DNA of 64,000 nucleotides from contig NC_023749.2 of NCBI RefSeq assembly GCF_000499845.2, positions 40,593,660 to 40,657,659 of the forward strand, in the 5' to 3' direction. The stretch's first letter is position 1. Each line of letters opens with the position of its first letter. The DNA is from Phaseolus vulgaris. Lineage: Eukaryota > Streptophyta > Magnoliopsida > Fabales > Fabaceae. The notes below the pieces were generated by a model. That model had not been told where the DNA came from and made no database searches. It worked only from the letters and a program-made list of their open reading frames with translations. A program made the position numbers and the translations under genes. Positions 10,732-23,286 of this stretch are shown piece by piece.

Positions 10732-11407
10732 CAATAATAATAAAAAAAATACTAATTTATGTTTATAGATTTTTAACTTTTATGTTGTTGTTGAGTTTAA
10801 TTTTTTATTTTCTTTATTCTTAAAAAAAATTAAACTAAACATTTTTTATTTATTACTTTTTTATTTTTATTTTGTAAAAACTCATTTCTTTATTCATTAA
10901 TTATATTTCTAATTATTTTAAACATTAAAAATACTTATCTTTTAATGTATTCAAAATTAAAATTATAAAATTAAAATTATTTTTTAATTTTAATTTGCTG
11001 AAGCCTTCCAATAGGCTTCTAATTATAATCGAAAATAATTAAAAAAGATAATAATAATTTTTTATAAAACTTTTGAACATGAGTATTTTATAGAAATATA
11101 TAGTACGTATTTGAAGAGTGGTATTTAGAGTATGTTGCTTTAAGGAAAATTGAAATATCATCCTCAATTATAACAATTAACTTGGTAATATTTACTACAA
11201 TTGTATCTTGAACAAAAATGAAATTTCATTATAAAAAAAGATATTTATTATTTTTAAAAGTTGTTAATTTAAAGAAGTTTTCCTTTTAGACAAATATTTG
11301 TTCTTTGACCGACTTGTTGAACAATCTAAAATGGATATTCAATCAACATGTAATTAATAAAGACAATAGTAGATCAACAATAATTTATAGAAGACCAAAG
11401 CTTCTAG
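10732..11407. other. AT-rich 3' flank of the terpene synthase gene
   Basis: Very AT-rich, with no credible open frame on either strand. The part just below 11,408 should hold the 3' UTR and poly(A) signal of the terpene synthase. Confidence 0.5.
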
Positions 11408-14400
11408 TTACACGAACATCTTTTTAACTAATAAAGATTCAATGTGATTTTTCATTATTCCTCCTGCATTTGTATAGTTATCTTCATCTTTGTAATGCAT
11501 ATCGATCACACGTGCAAAGTTGACTACACGCATAAGAAAAGTCATTGGTACTTGAGTAGGAGCTAAGCATGCATCATTTATGTCCTTCCAAGCATTCTCA
11601 ACTAACTTTTGTAGTTCTTCAATGGCACATTTCCTTGACACTTTATGCTGCTTCATATAGCAGGAAATGCTTGAAACAACATGTTCTCTCTGTTGTTCAA
11701 ACTTCATAAACAAAAATAGAAAAATAAAAATGAATAAAAAAAAATCAATATTTAACAAAAACATATAGGATTTATTGAGATCTTACCAAATTATTATTAA
11801 GTTTACCTCTTTCATACTTTTTAAAGTTTTGCAACTGCTAACTCTTAATATAAGATAAATAAGATGTTTATTGTTAAACTCAAATTATAATTCTATTATT
11901 ACTATTTCTTCTCGATATATTTTGTAAAATTAGGTGCATTTATCAATAGTCCCATAGAAAACTTTGTCACAATCTCTTTTCAGTTAAATTGATAGAAATT
12001 AATTAGTGTCTAGTACGTACCTCATCTCCGACAATGTCATCCATGATTCTACATATAGTTGTAGAAGCTGCAATAATTATTGGTTCATTTGTTGCCCATA
12101 TGAGAACCTCCTCTGTTGTATCTTTCATGCCCAGGAAAGATAAAGTAATTAAGAAAGGGTAACCACTTGATATTTCTCTTACTTTCATGTACTCCTCCAT
12201 TGTTGGAATGTGGTTGGTATGACACCATCTTCCCTCAGCCATGTGAGCCTGGACTAGTCTTTTCATCTAGCATTAAAGTACAAATATATAATATTGAGAA
12301 ATTATTCCATACTCACTAGTGCAAAAAAAGGGTTTTACAATGTGTACAGATAACGGTTTAAGTTAGAGTGTCGTCTACAAAAATGCAGTGACAATTTTGA
12401 AAATAAGATCAACATATAGACTATAGTTCTAATTATAAATGTTGTCTATTTAAAACAGAGCATATAAACTACGATTCATGGCCAACCATTACCTATAATG
12501 GCCACTATAGACTATGATTTTTTAGGCAATTGTTGCCCTATATAGATTACGGTTATTAGGTCATAACCTTCGCTTATATGTTTTTTTATTTCCACTCTAG
12601 GCTTTTTCTTCTTTGTGCTTTCTTCTCCGCTACTTCCATTGTTGTCTTCTTTGTGACTTCTCTTTATTGTCATTGCTCGCATTCCTTGTAATGTGCCTTC
12701 CTTATTGTTTTTTATGTTAATTTTCATATTTTTTTGTGCTTTCTTGATGAATTTTTCTCTATTTTCAGTGTTGAACGAGTGCGTTCTCAGTTTTGAAAAT
12801 GCTACTTGTGTTCTCTTTCCTGTCGTTGTTGTGCATCACCGCTGAAGCTCTTGAGTTCCTCTACAACCTCTATTTCTTTACCACAACCTTTGTCCACCAT
12901 CTTGAGTTTGCACAACCTAAAGTCGTTCTCTCTCAAAAATTTCTCAACATCAAACTTGGATAAAAAAAAATAAGGACAAGATTGAAGAAAACATTTTAGG
13001 ATCATGTAAGCTATAGGTGATTGTTCTATATATAATCATTGTCTTTAATGGTTTAATAGACTATGATTGTGTGGTCGTCGTCTATAATTCAAAATTATAG
13101 ACAATGTGTACATAGATTACGAATCTAAAACCGTAGTATCATATGCATATTTTGGCAACTGCACATAGTAGTAGTAAATCCAAATTCCTTGTTTGGTCAT
13201 TAAATAGGATTGGTGATGTTTTTAGATGAAAATTTATTTTTTTACACCATTAATATTGTACATAAGAAATATCTACTTTCTATACTCCACACACAATTCA
13301 AATTAGTTGGAAAAAAGATATTTAGTTTATATTTTTTATGCAAATACAAAAATAAAAAAATAAAAAAGAAATTTTGATTTAACTTCTTAGTATCAGTTGA
13401 ATAAAGAATAAGAAAAAATTAATGAAACTATAATTACCTCTTTCTTGGCATACTTCATAAAATATACTTTTCCTTGCTTTCTCATCTCTTTCTCAATTTC
13501 TTCATAAACATCCAAAATTGCCTTATAACATAATTGCATGTATTTTGGCAGATCAACCAAGCAACAAATATCCCACCTGCAAGTCTTGAGAAAGTTATCT
13601 TTGATATATTGGAAGAATTATGCTAAATATATACTATTATATGTCATTTTGATGTGTCGAACCTCTCAATTGCACTGGTGAAAAGCTCAAGTTCTTCAAT
13701 GGTTCCATAAGCATCATAGAGGTCATCAATGATGGAGGCTAGAGCTATTGCTTTTGTTGTTATCCATCTATAATATTGTGGTTCAAAGTAGACCCCCAAA
13801 ATCCAAAAACAACATTCTACGATCCTATCTCGTGTAAAAGGTAAATTGGTTGATACATTTAAATCTTTAGTCCACCATCTGCATCACAAAAAATTGCACT
13901 AAGATTCCAAAGACAAGAACAAAAATCTTTAACTAATATTCATTGAATTATGCAACGAAAGGTAAATATGTGTGAGGAAGACATTACCTGGTTAGACTGC
14001 TGACTTCTTTCAAATGTAGCTTCTGCAACATATTAAAATCTAATTTTGCAAATGTTAACAATTTTTCATCATGAGATGGATCTTCTTCGTAGTAAGACAT
14101 ATAATATGTTGCCTCCAATCTAGGCAAACCTCTTCGAAGTGATTGTTTTAAGCTATGTTGCACTCGTGCCACATGAGAACAACTTAATTGGGTGGTTATA
14201 AACTTCGTTAACTGCTCGAAACTGAACTTATGTGCTTCTTCAAGCATATCTTCTCCATGACATCTTAGTCCTGCTGCTTCATACAAGCTTAACATTCCTT
14301 GAATATCATCATCTAAACTTTCCTTAAACTTTCCGGTTTGGTCTTGGAATTTACAAAATATACCTGTTTAATTTATAAACATGTGTTAATTTCAAGATAT

Positions 14401-16357
14401 TTATTTGATTATATAATTATTATAAGGGATGCTACCACACAACCAACTTACACAAATTAAAATCAAACTATTTACATAAGTTGGTTTGAGTCACCCTATA
14501 AATCCAATCTTAAAAGTGAAATTTGTTTTGAAAAATAATAATTGTTTGTATAATTTAAAAGAAATTAAAGCTTATTTTGGATCAAATTATATTTATTAGT
14601 GGTTAGAAAATTTTGATAACCAAGAAATATGCAAAATCCGATGTATTTTTCTTTTTTTTTTTCAAAATCTATATACCAAACAAACTTGGTAATATTAATA
14701 ATATTAACAAAAAGTAATGAAATATACCTGTGATTCATATTCCACTATGGAAAAGCGAGAGAGAATAGAATTGTAACCAAGAGTTAGAGATAATGATTAA
14801 GAGTGGGACCATACTTCCTTACCCATAATATTTATAAGTCATATTTATAAAAATGTTGTCTTTTTATTTCTATAATTGAGAAAAGACCATATTTTTATTG
14901 GTTTAAGCAACCCTTATTCTAATATAGTTTATTCATTACTAAAGACAACACTTTAAAATTGTGGATTAAATATAAATAGTTTATAAGTCATGGTCTTTAG
15001 TAGTTCATATGTACACACTAAAAAAAAGTGTAGTCTTTTTATGTTTAAAAAACACTTACATACAGGTGGACTTAGTGTTGCATAAGACAAAAAAAATGTT
15101 ATAATTTAAAAAATGTGAATTAAAGTAACTATATTTTAAAAGTCGTTTTCTATATTAAAAACAACTTTAATTAAATATAATTTAAAATACTCATAATTAA
15201 AGATTGCATTTTATTATTTTAAGTCATAATTTTTAATTTATTTTTTTCTTCCTGAAAAATGTTATTTATAATAATTTATTAATCATATTTATAAAATTAT
15301 AATTGTTTTACTTTTTAGAACACATTTATACAAGGTGACCAAGTATTGTGTAGTCTAAAGTAAATAATAAATGATATAGTGAGTCTATTTTTATATTTCT
15401 CTTACATATTTAACTTCATCCTTACTTTAGTTAAGAAACTCATTATTTTATTCCACTACTTTGTCCCTCAAACCACGTTTTTTCAATAGTTAGATTTTTA
15501 GCCAAAATTATTAAACTTTACAAGTTTTTCTATTCTTCCTTTTCTTTTGTTTAAAAAAATTGTAGACACGCATCCTACCTCATGGTCTGTTTCAAACCAA
15601 CTTGAACTTGATTAACTCATTTATGATTCATCTGCCCAAGAAAAGCTCAAAATTTGATTGGAGCAAAGTATTTAAATTTGTTTAGACTTGTTTGTATATA
15701 GTTCACTCGACTACAAACAAAGACATCCATGATGTGATGATGCAATGCAACTAGTACCAAAGTAGCCCAAAGAGCAAACTCGAAGAATAAATTTAGTAGC
15801 ATCACAAAAGAAGTTATTGTTTTTGAAAAAAAAATTGGTTAAAAGTTGATGAACACATACTTGAAGAAATGCGGTATCCATGCTGTCTGAGCAACCTAAA
15901 GAGTAGAGCCGTATGGTAAAGATTATCACTATGAGCTATGATATTATTGTCCTTTGTTGAAATGTCATAAATTTGACAAAGAAGAGTGTCAATTTCGTGC
16001 TCAAAATGGTAAGAGACACCCAAACGTTGGACATAATCAATGAAGTTCAATTTAAAAGAGAAATTGTTATGATCAATAAGTGAGACAAGGATCTTCATCA
16101 CGTCCTCTTTTAATAGTTTAGCTTGTTGAATGTGGCTATCACTTTCCTGCATGAAATAAATTAAATGTAAAATACATGATTTTAGCTAAAGAGATTGAAA
16201 ATGAAAAATGACATACAGCGAAAGTAGGAACGTAGGAAAGGAAGCGATCGCCCCAAATAGAAGGATGAAAATTTGCAATGGGTCGAGTGAAAGGAGATTT
16301 TGCACCATTGGCAGAAGTTGGAAGTGATAAGCTTCCGTTAGACATGGTTTGTTGCAT
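11408..16357 (-). CDS. Terpene synthase, TPS-a (sesquiterpene synthase) type, seven exons, intact
   Basis: Exons on the minus strand: 16357-16217, 16146-15861, 14363-13988, 13878-13663, 13576-13438, 12266-12021, 11701-11408. All introns are GT-AG and the joined exons give 565 residues, with no stop. Exon sizes and phases (376, 139 and 246 nt) fit the classical seven-exon plant TPS plan. Motifs: [15 protein letters not shown] near residue 25, RDR about 283, the metal-binding DDLYD at about 319-323, and DDIVGDEFE at about 462-470 (NSE/DTE type, G where S/T is usual). There is no plastid transit peptide before the RPxxxF motif, so a cytosolic enzyme acting on farnesyl diphosphate is expected; the product cannot be told. 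The start is MQQTMSN at 16357; MSNGS, 12 bases on, is an alternative. Intron 2 is about 1.5 kb. Confidence 0.92.
12317..13176. mobile_element. CACTA-like non-autonomous element in intron 5 of the terpene synthase
   Basis: Begins CACTAGTGCAAAAAAAGGG, a typical CACTA terminus. Near 13,160 the sequence GGCAACTGCACATAGTAG resembles the reverse complement. Both ends carry short motifs repeated in both orientations (ATAGACTATGATT, TAGATTACGG, AAACTACGATTC), like CACTA subterminal repeats. Two short minus-strand open frames inside (12512-12727 and 12802-13005) match nothing I recognise. The right end is not certain. Splice sites of the host gene lie outside it. Confidence 0.55.
14364..15860. other. 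Intron 2 of the terpene synthase (about 1.5 kb)
   Basis: AT-rich intron, longer than the other introns without an insertion. It contains repeated short phrases such as AAGTGTAGTCTTTTTATG and TTGTGTAGTCTAAAG around 15,020-15,360 that may be an old small transposon, but I cannot define ends. Confidence 0.4.
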
Positions 16358-16437
16358 ATAATGTAAGTGACTTTTTGGTGAAAAGGAGGTGTATCTCTTA
16401 GCTTTCAAATGTTGAACAACAAACAACCCAACCTCTT

Positions 16438-16448
16438 ACATTTATAAG
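16438..16448 (-). promoter_or_regulatory. Possible TATA box of the terpene synthase
   Basis: On the minus strand TTATAAAT lies about 85 bases before the start codon at 16357, in front of GTAAGAGGTTGGG. The distance leaves room for a short 5' UTR. Position and sequence alone support it. Confidence 0.5.
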
Positions 16449-18008
16449 AAACCAAAGTTATTTGGAGAAGGTAGTGAGATAAAAGTAGCCTCATTTATGA
16501 ATATCTATAAATTTAGTGTAATTTTATAATATATCTAAACCTTTTATTGATCTCCACTATTTTACCGTAAATATTTTTTCCCTTTTTTCATTAACTGTAA
16601 CTCCATATTTATGTCTAATTTTAATTCTACCACGTGAACCATGAGTCATGAAACTTAATAAAAATTAACGTGATATAATTTATAATCTATTCATATTTGA
16701 AAATAATGTTTTTTTCTTATCAGCAATTTGAAAATAAGGTTGATACGAAACTGTTGATAATTAAAGAAAGAAATTAGAAATTAAGAATTTTATCTTCAAA
16801 TATCTATAAATTTAATGGTCTGCACTATTTTCGTAGGAAACACGTTTCTTTCGCATGGATTTATAGTGTATGTTGAAAAAGTACATGCGAAAAATGCAGA
16901 CAAATATATACATCAATGACTTGGACTCCTTTATTTTGTCTAATGTCCCTTATAACAATATCATTCACTAGCCCACAAATAAATGAAGTGGTGGCTCCTA
17001 ATTTTGGGTCACTTGGCAGAGACTCTAATATTTTTACATTTTCATTTGACAACCAATAATATTATTATATTATTTTAAAATTTTATTTATTTTTAATTTT
17101 ATTAGATAAATATAATAATTTATTATTAAAAGAAATTGTAAAAGAAAAGTGAGAGAAAAAGACCGAGTGAAACAAATTCTTGTTTTTATTCTCATCATGC
17201 ACATATAAGATATAAGTTCATGATATCATTTTATTTTGTTGAATCACTTACTATCATAAATTTTTATTTTATTAAGGTAACTAAAATCTTTGTAACTAAT
17301 TAGATATTAATTAATTAATTATCAATTTAAAAATTAGTTTATAAATTTATAAACTATTTTAAATATTAATAACTTTTTTAATTTATAAAATAATATCTAA
17401 TTTAATTAATATAATATTTTTTATTTTTTATTTTTAAAATTGATTTTTATTTAACAACTTTTTAATAGTGATTCTTAAAAAATACTTAAATTGTTCTCTA
17501 ATACTCGTGGTTGTGAAGTTTACTTACAAGTTCTAACTCATTTTCTATCCTAGAGGGATATGAGAATTCAAATAAACAACTTCTTTATCATTGACTATAA
17601 GAAAACAACACATTTTTAAACTAATAAATTAGTTTACATAGAATTCTTTTTATTAAAAATAAGTAAAATAAATTAAATAATAAATTTTAAGAATAACTCA
17701 TCCCTTATATACAGGTTTAAAATTCAAATTTAATTTTTTTTAACGTACATACCAACTTAAAATGAGTTTAAACCCTCTAGAACAGAAATAAGCAACCAAG
17801 TAGAAATATCATACATAATTCGTATTCTTATCACTTACCTTGCAAAATTCACAAAATTTTAAATAGCTATTATATTAAAATATTAATTGTATTTATTTCA
17901 CATAATAATCCATATGAGTAACAACTTTAAGAACTAAATACCTTTTTTCATGAACTTGTATAACTCAATTATATATAATGTAAGTTGTTTAGTATTTATA
18001 TGATAGTC
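16449..18008. other. AT-rich intergenic DNA upstream of the terpene synthase
   Basis: No convincing gene on either strand. A 63-residue minus-strand frame at 16861-17052 matches no family I know. The first few hundred bases next to 16,449 should act as the promoter of the terpene synthase. Confidence 0.5.
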
Positions 18009-19300
18009 ATTAGTGCAAAAATGACTTATTTCGACATTACATTTAAGACGTTTTTACGGTCAGACACTGTCTGTCCCTCAAAACGTGGTGACATTTTTTA
18101 AATTAAGTTTTTCTAAGAAGACGACTATTTAATTATGTTGTCTTCTTACTGTTAGAATGTATGGCTTTAAACTAGAGGGGGGGGTGAATGGTTTAAAGAG
18201 GGTTTTCGCAAACTTTTAAGTCAAGAATGAAATTACTTTGAGAAACACTTGAATCAGAATTCAGTTTTCAAAAACACAAAGCAAATAAGCACAACACCAG
18301 AAAAACAATCGGTTGTTTATACTAGTTCACAAATATCAAAACTGAATTTAAAGAGATTAAGGATAGAGAAAATGCACACAGAGGTTTATACTGGTTCACT
18401 CTAAACCCAGAGCTACATCCAGTCTTCTCAGAAACCAATGGGGAAACCACTAAGCAATCAACCCTAGATTACTTACAACACAACCAAAGAAGTGACCTTG
18501 ATCCCTTCAAGACACACACTCCCTTTGGTCCAGCACAACAACACTAAGAATGTTGATCTGGATCCCCTCAAGAACACACAACACTTCTCAGCAAACACAC
18601 AAGGTTTCTTTCAAAGATACAAAGGATTACACTTGTTACAGAACAAATCTGAAATCAATACAAGATGAAAATCCTATCTCACACTCTTTGATCAATGCAA
18701 TCTCTAAGCAATTCTCAACTTTTCAAAATCTCAAAACTGTTAAAAACTCAAATCTGTTTTTCTGTATTTAATCAAAGTTTTTGTTTGTTACCAAATCTTA
18801 ACAAACTATTCACTGCATTTAAAGATTGGTCAAAGCATTAAAAACTGGAGCGTAAATAGTTAGAAAATCATTTAATGCTCAGTCAAAGCACAAAACAGTT
18901 TTCTGTTATGGTCCCAAAACAAACAATCGGTTGTTTCCACGAATCAATCGGTTGTTTTGGTTTGACAGCAAGTCAACCATTTAAAAACAGTTTTCAACCT
19001 TTCTAAAAACACCTAAGTATAAAACAATCGGTTGTTTCGACAAAACAACAGGTTGTTTTTCACTTAGTTTGAAAAACACTTTTCTTTTAAAAGGATTGAG
19101 AATGCTTATGCTTTGGATTCAATCAAGAGTGGATTATACATAAAGTCTACCCCAGATCCTATCTAAAAGACAACTCAACAACAGCAAGCACATCTAGCCT
19201 TTCATCAACCTTCAAAGGGTTTGAATTCTTCAAAGCTTGAACACACTTGGTTCAACACTTACAACAAAATGTGATGTAAGAAGGCAACTATGAGGTAAAG
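18009..19300. mobile_element. CACTA-like or hairpin element fragment, split by a solo LTR
   Basis: CATTAGTGCAAAAATGACTT at about 18,014 resembles a CACTA terminus. Just before the solo LTR is GTTGTCTTCTTAC and soon after it is GTAAGAAGGCAAC, its near reverse complement, so the LTR sits near the centre of a hairpin. No far end was found, so only a fragment can be claimed. Confidence 0.4.
18150..19257 (-). repeat. Solo LTR, 1108 bp, flanked by CTTAC target duplication
   Basis: On the + strand it starts TGTTAGAATGTATGG and ends TTGGTTCAACA (TG...CA), with CTTAC on both sides (18145-18149 and 19258-19262). It appears to be in minus orientation: its end then reads TTCACCCCCCCCTCTAGTTT, a phrase common at the 3' end of plant copia LTRs. 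The motif AATCGGTTGTTT recurs at least four times. No internal retrotransposon sequence remains, as expected after LTR-LTR recombination. Confidence 0.85.
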
Positions 19301-19974
19301 TCACCCTATCGGTACTAAATTTTTAATAAGAATTTAATTATTTTGAAAATTTAAAATTATTGCTAATTAATACAAATACTTTTTAGACCCCTTTTTTTCA
19401 TAATCCCATTCTCATAATTCAAAGACCACTTCTTGGTAGGCCTAGTTTGTTAATTAAAAAGATGAAGCAAAAAAAAACAATGTCTTTATAAATCAAACTA
19501 ACTTGAAGTTTTTAACTAGATTGATGGTTATTAAAATAAAATATTTGGGATGAAGATAAGGGAGTTGAGGATTAGGAAGTAAACTTTGGAAAATCTAACC
19601 CTTCATAAAATACTATAAAATGTAGATGCAATATTTTTTTCCTTACAACTCTTAATCTTATTTTTCTAATTTTGTTCTCCTTAAAAGTTCATCCAAAAAC
19701 ACAGATTTTTCACATAAAAAAGTTGCATATGTATGATGTGTATCTAACAACATAGTTTATGTGTCGATAATAATGTTATTTTGTTTCACATCATTACCAC
19801 TTAACATCGTTCGTGTCAATTTAATATAAGGGATCAAATTGCTTACTTTAAAAATTTCAGAAAAAAATGACTTTTTTTAAAAAACTATTAAAACAAATTG
19901 ACTTTTGACTCTTAATGTAAAAACAAAAAAGTAATTTAGCATTTTTTACATTGGAGACTCATTTCCTCCTTGTG

Positions 19975-22765
19975 TGTCGGATTCAGTTGGTCAATACGAT
20001 GATTATTGGATTTCTAGCTTATAACTTTAATATGTATAAATGCCCTATTTCACTTCTTAACCAAGTTAAGCAGTGATGTCTAAATTTTATTTGGACTGGT
20101 GATATTCTGAAAAAAGGCATAGTGATATAATCCAAGAAGACAAACAGATGACCAAGGATTCAAGAGACAATTCACACAGTCAACAGTCATCTCAGCAATC
20201 AAGTCAAGGCCCCACCAAAGATCTGACAAACCTTACCAGAAGAAGAACGGGGCATACACTAGAACATCAACTATTCTTTCTTCTGGTCTTCTTAAAAGTA
20301 AAAACATGTTGTAAATAATTTGGGCTCACTTTTGGGGTCCAAATAGTATAATAGGCTAGAGTAGGTTCATTTAGCATAACAAGGGGGTGTATTTATCACT
20401 TTAGCTTGTGCCTAGTCCATTAGGGTTAGAATATAGCCCTAACTTCTAGAAGTTATGCCTAAGGGATGGTTTTGACCATGGTTAACACCCTAGGCAGTCC
20501 CTCTCCCCTTCCTTTTCTACCTCTCACTTATCTTGCCCTCCAAGTTACTCCTTCCTATTAAATGGTGCCTTCCTCCATGTATTTACACATTGAAATTTTA
20601 AGTAAAGAAACTCTATTTGAGGGAATTGAGATTCAGAGTAATCCTTTTTATCTGGGTCTTATCTTGGGTGGGCAGTATCCTAAGTTGCGACTCTAAGTCT
20701 TATATTGAGTGAGTGACATCTCAAATGGAGACTCTTTCATCACTCATCTTGGAGTCCCTCTGCTCCAAGTGGCGTGAATTCACTTTCTCATCCATAAGTT
20801 CTTTTCATCCCTTCATCTTTTTCCTTCTTTATTCGTTCCATTATCCATTTCCATTTCATGTTCTTTAATGTTCCTTCCATTCGGTCATTCTTTATCATTT
20901 TAGTCTTGTTTCGTTTCCTTTTTCATGTTCTCTTCAATTCTGCACCTTTGCATCATTGTCACCATATTATTGTGTTTTTCTCTTTGTCCTTGTCAAGTGA
21001 ACATTCACAAATAACCACTTGGTTAAGTTCGTGTCCAGTGGGGATATTCTTAGGGTCCGCACCTTTAAATTTCTAAAATCCAAAATCTAAACAAAAGTGA
21101 AACCTTTAAAATGTGCAATCTAAAATCAACTCACATCACATAGTCACCGTGAAATGGGATACAATTTGTTCTCTCCTCTTGAGAATGGAGGTTTGAAGAT
21201 TATTCATCTTCATCATGACAATAATGCATATATTCTTAAGTTTACTTGGAACTTTGCTTATAGCAACAAGCCTTGGTCTTTTCTGTAGGTTTCTTAAATT
21301 AAAAGACGAGTTTAGAATGGTTTATAGATCCTCATCTCTGTAGCTTGGAATTATGCAGTTTTATTTTACTATACTTGATTATACTTCTTAGACTGTTGGT
21401 ACATGTTCTTTTATTAATTTATGGAAATGATAAATGGTGTTATACTACTTCTTTAGCAAATATTGCAGGGTAATCTGATGGTGCTAGCATTCCGGATACA
21501 GTCTCTCAGTTTTGGACAAGTTGAGATTGGAATATTCTCTTATCTTTACCGCAGATGCCTTATTCTTTTAATCATATCATGATTAGGGAGGAACATGATA
21601 TTCCTAATTGGATTCTAGATGAGTCTGGTCGTTTCATTCTTAAATTGGCTAGGATTTTTTCTTAGAACCAGAAGTTTCTTGTGGTTGGGCTAAATTCATT
21701 TGGTCTTCATCTATTTCGCCTTCCAAAACTTTAGTACTCTGGAAAGTTTTTCATAGGCGGATTCCTACAAATCAACATATTCAAAATAAAGGTTTGCATA
21801 TATGTTCTATGTGTACGCTTTGTGAAAAGCATGAGGAATCTATTTAGCATTTATTTTTTGAGTTGGGTTCGACAGATTTTTCTTACTTCTCTTTTCTCTA
21901 ATAAGGATGATCTTCTTTCTTTTATTAAGAGTGATGGTAGTCCTTTGGCTAAATTGATTAAGCTTGCTATGATAACTTTTTCTATTTTGAAGATATGGCG
22001 TATGAGGAATTATGCTAGATTTCAGGATAAGGTTGAGGTTTCTAGGACTATTTCAGTAATTAAAGATTTAACTTGTCTAGTGGAAAATTCGTCTAAAGCT
22101 TCAATGAAGAATGATATGTTGGATTTCAACATGATTAAGTTTTTTGGTATTAATCGTCGTAGTCATAAAGTTCTTTGTCCTCTTCCTATTAGATGGAAGT
22201 TTCCTTCATCAGGATGAGTTAAAATTAACACTGATGGGGCTGCTAGGGGGTATTCTGGTCTTGCTACTTGTGGACGTATTTTTCGTGGGAGTATGGGGGA
22301 GTTTATTGGTTCTTTCTCTGCGTTTCTTGAAGTTCAGACTGCTATGGTTGCTGAGTTTTATGGAGTTATACATGCTATGGAGGAAGCTCAAAAGATGGGG
22401 CTTACTAATGTCGAGCTTGAATGTGATTCTGCTTTGGTTTGTGTTGCGTTTACTGCTAGGACTAATGTTCTGTGGATGTTTCATAATCGATGAAATACTT
22501 GTCTTAATTACTGTGGGAAAATCAAGTTTAGGGTCACTCATATTTTTCGTGAAGGGGATGCGTGTGCTGATAAGTTGACTAATTTAAGATTTATTCATAG
22601 AATCATTTCATTGGTATAATAGGCTTCTATCTAGTTTGTTCCTACAGTTCTTTATGAATAGGTATAGTCTACCTATGTATCGTTTTTGTTAACATATGGG
22701 TTTTAGTCTAGTTCCCCCATATTTTTGTATTTCCATTTCTTTTTCTTTTTTTAATAATAATACTT
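19975..22765 (+). pseudogene. LINE (L1-type) ORF2 C-terminal remnant, split by a solo LTR
   Basis: Before the solo LTR the frame reads ...NFIWTGDILKKGI and directly after it VTVKWDTICSPLENGGLKI, the usual order in plant LINEs downstream of the reverse transcriptase. Further on come a zinc-finger-like stretch (CSMCTLCEKHEES..HLFFE, 21.8 kb) and a C-terminal RNase H (KINTDGAARG, AEFYGVIHAMEEA, ELECDSALV, 22.2-22.5 kb). Many stops and frameshifts mark it as dead. T-rich then A-rich sequence near 22,730-22,765 may be the 3' tail. The 5' part, with the reverse transcriptase, is absent. Confidence 0.8.
20123..21138 (+). repeat. Solo LTR, 1016 bp, flanked by CATAG target duplication
   Basis: Starts TGATATAATCC and ends CAACTCACATCA, with CATAG on both sides (20118-20122 and 21139-21143). 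It interrupts the LINE remnant exactly between two parts of its reading frame. A second member of the same LTR family, reversed, lies at 33110-34062; both share CACTTGGTTAAGTTCGTGTC and AAAATCAACTCACATCA. Confidence 0.92.
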
Positions 22766-23049
22766 TTTTCATGTGATGACATATGATTGTTGTTACTTGA
22801 AGTATCAATCTAGCTCAGATGTCAAGTTGTATAGTGATTCCTAATATGAAAACTTTTACAAAATAAAAATAAAAAATATAGGTTTATTAAGCGAGTCGAC
22901 TGATAAAATTACTACTTTAAGAAAAAAAAATAGAAATTAAAAACTCGAAATCCAATTTGAATTTCAATAATAAATTATCAAATTATACGCAATTATTGTA
23001 TGCAATATTGCACGATATTGTACCCAATTATATGTAATTAATTTAATAA
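22766..23049. other. AT-rich spacer
   Basis: No gene or repeat recognised; AT-rich DNA between the LINE tail and the copia element. Confidence 0.4.
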
Positions 23050-23286
23050 TGATAGAATCTCATGACGAATGGATCCCTGCCTAATTAGATTGTAATTTGG
23101 AGAGAGAAAATCTCCCTACACTGGTATATATTCCCTACACATGAAGTGATGTAAATACACACATAAGAGAATAAGAAATATCTTTTTTTCTTACCATTTT
23201 TTATATATCATTTTCTTATATGGTATCAGAGCACCGATCTTGGTGCCCTGACAGCCTCTCCATTTTTATCCCCTAAATAAAAGATC

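Noticed and set aside
12512..13005. Two short minus-strand ORFs in intron 5, one with a basic [11 protein letters not shown] stretch
   Set aside because: They lie within the CACTA-like element and match no transposase; too short to support as genes.
16861..17052. 63-residue minus-strand ORF upstream of the terpene synthase
   Set aside because: No recognised domain, no splice context and an AT-rich setting; probably chance.
22144..22578. 144-residue Leu/Val-rich + strand ORF
   Set aside because: It is a shifted frame over the LINE RNase H domain, whose true frame shows KINTDGAARG and AEFYGVIHAMEEA.
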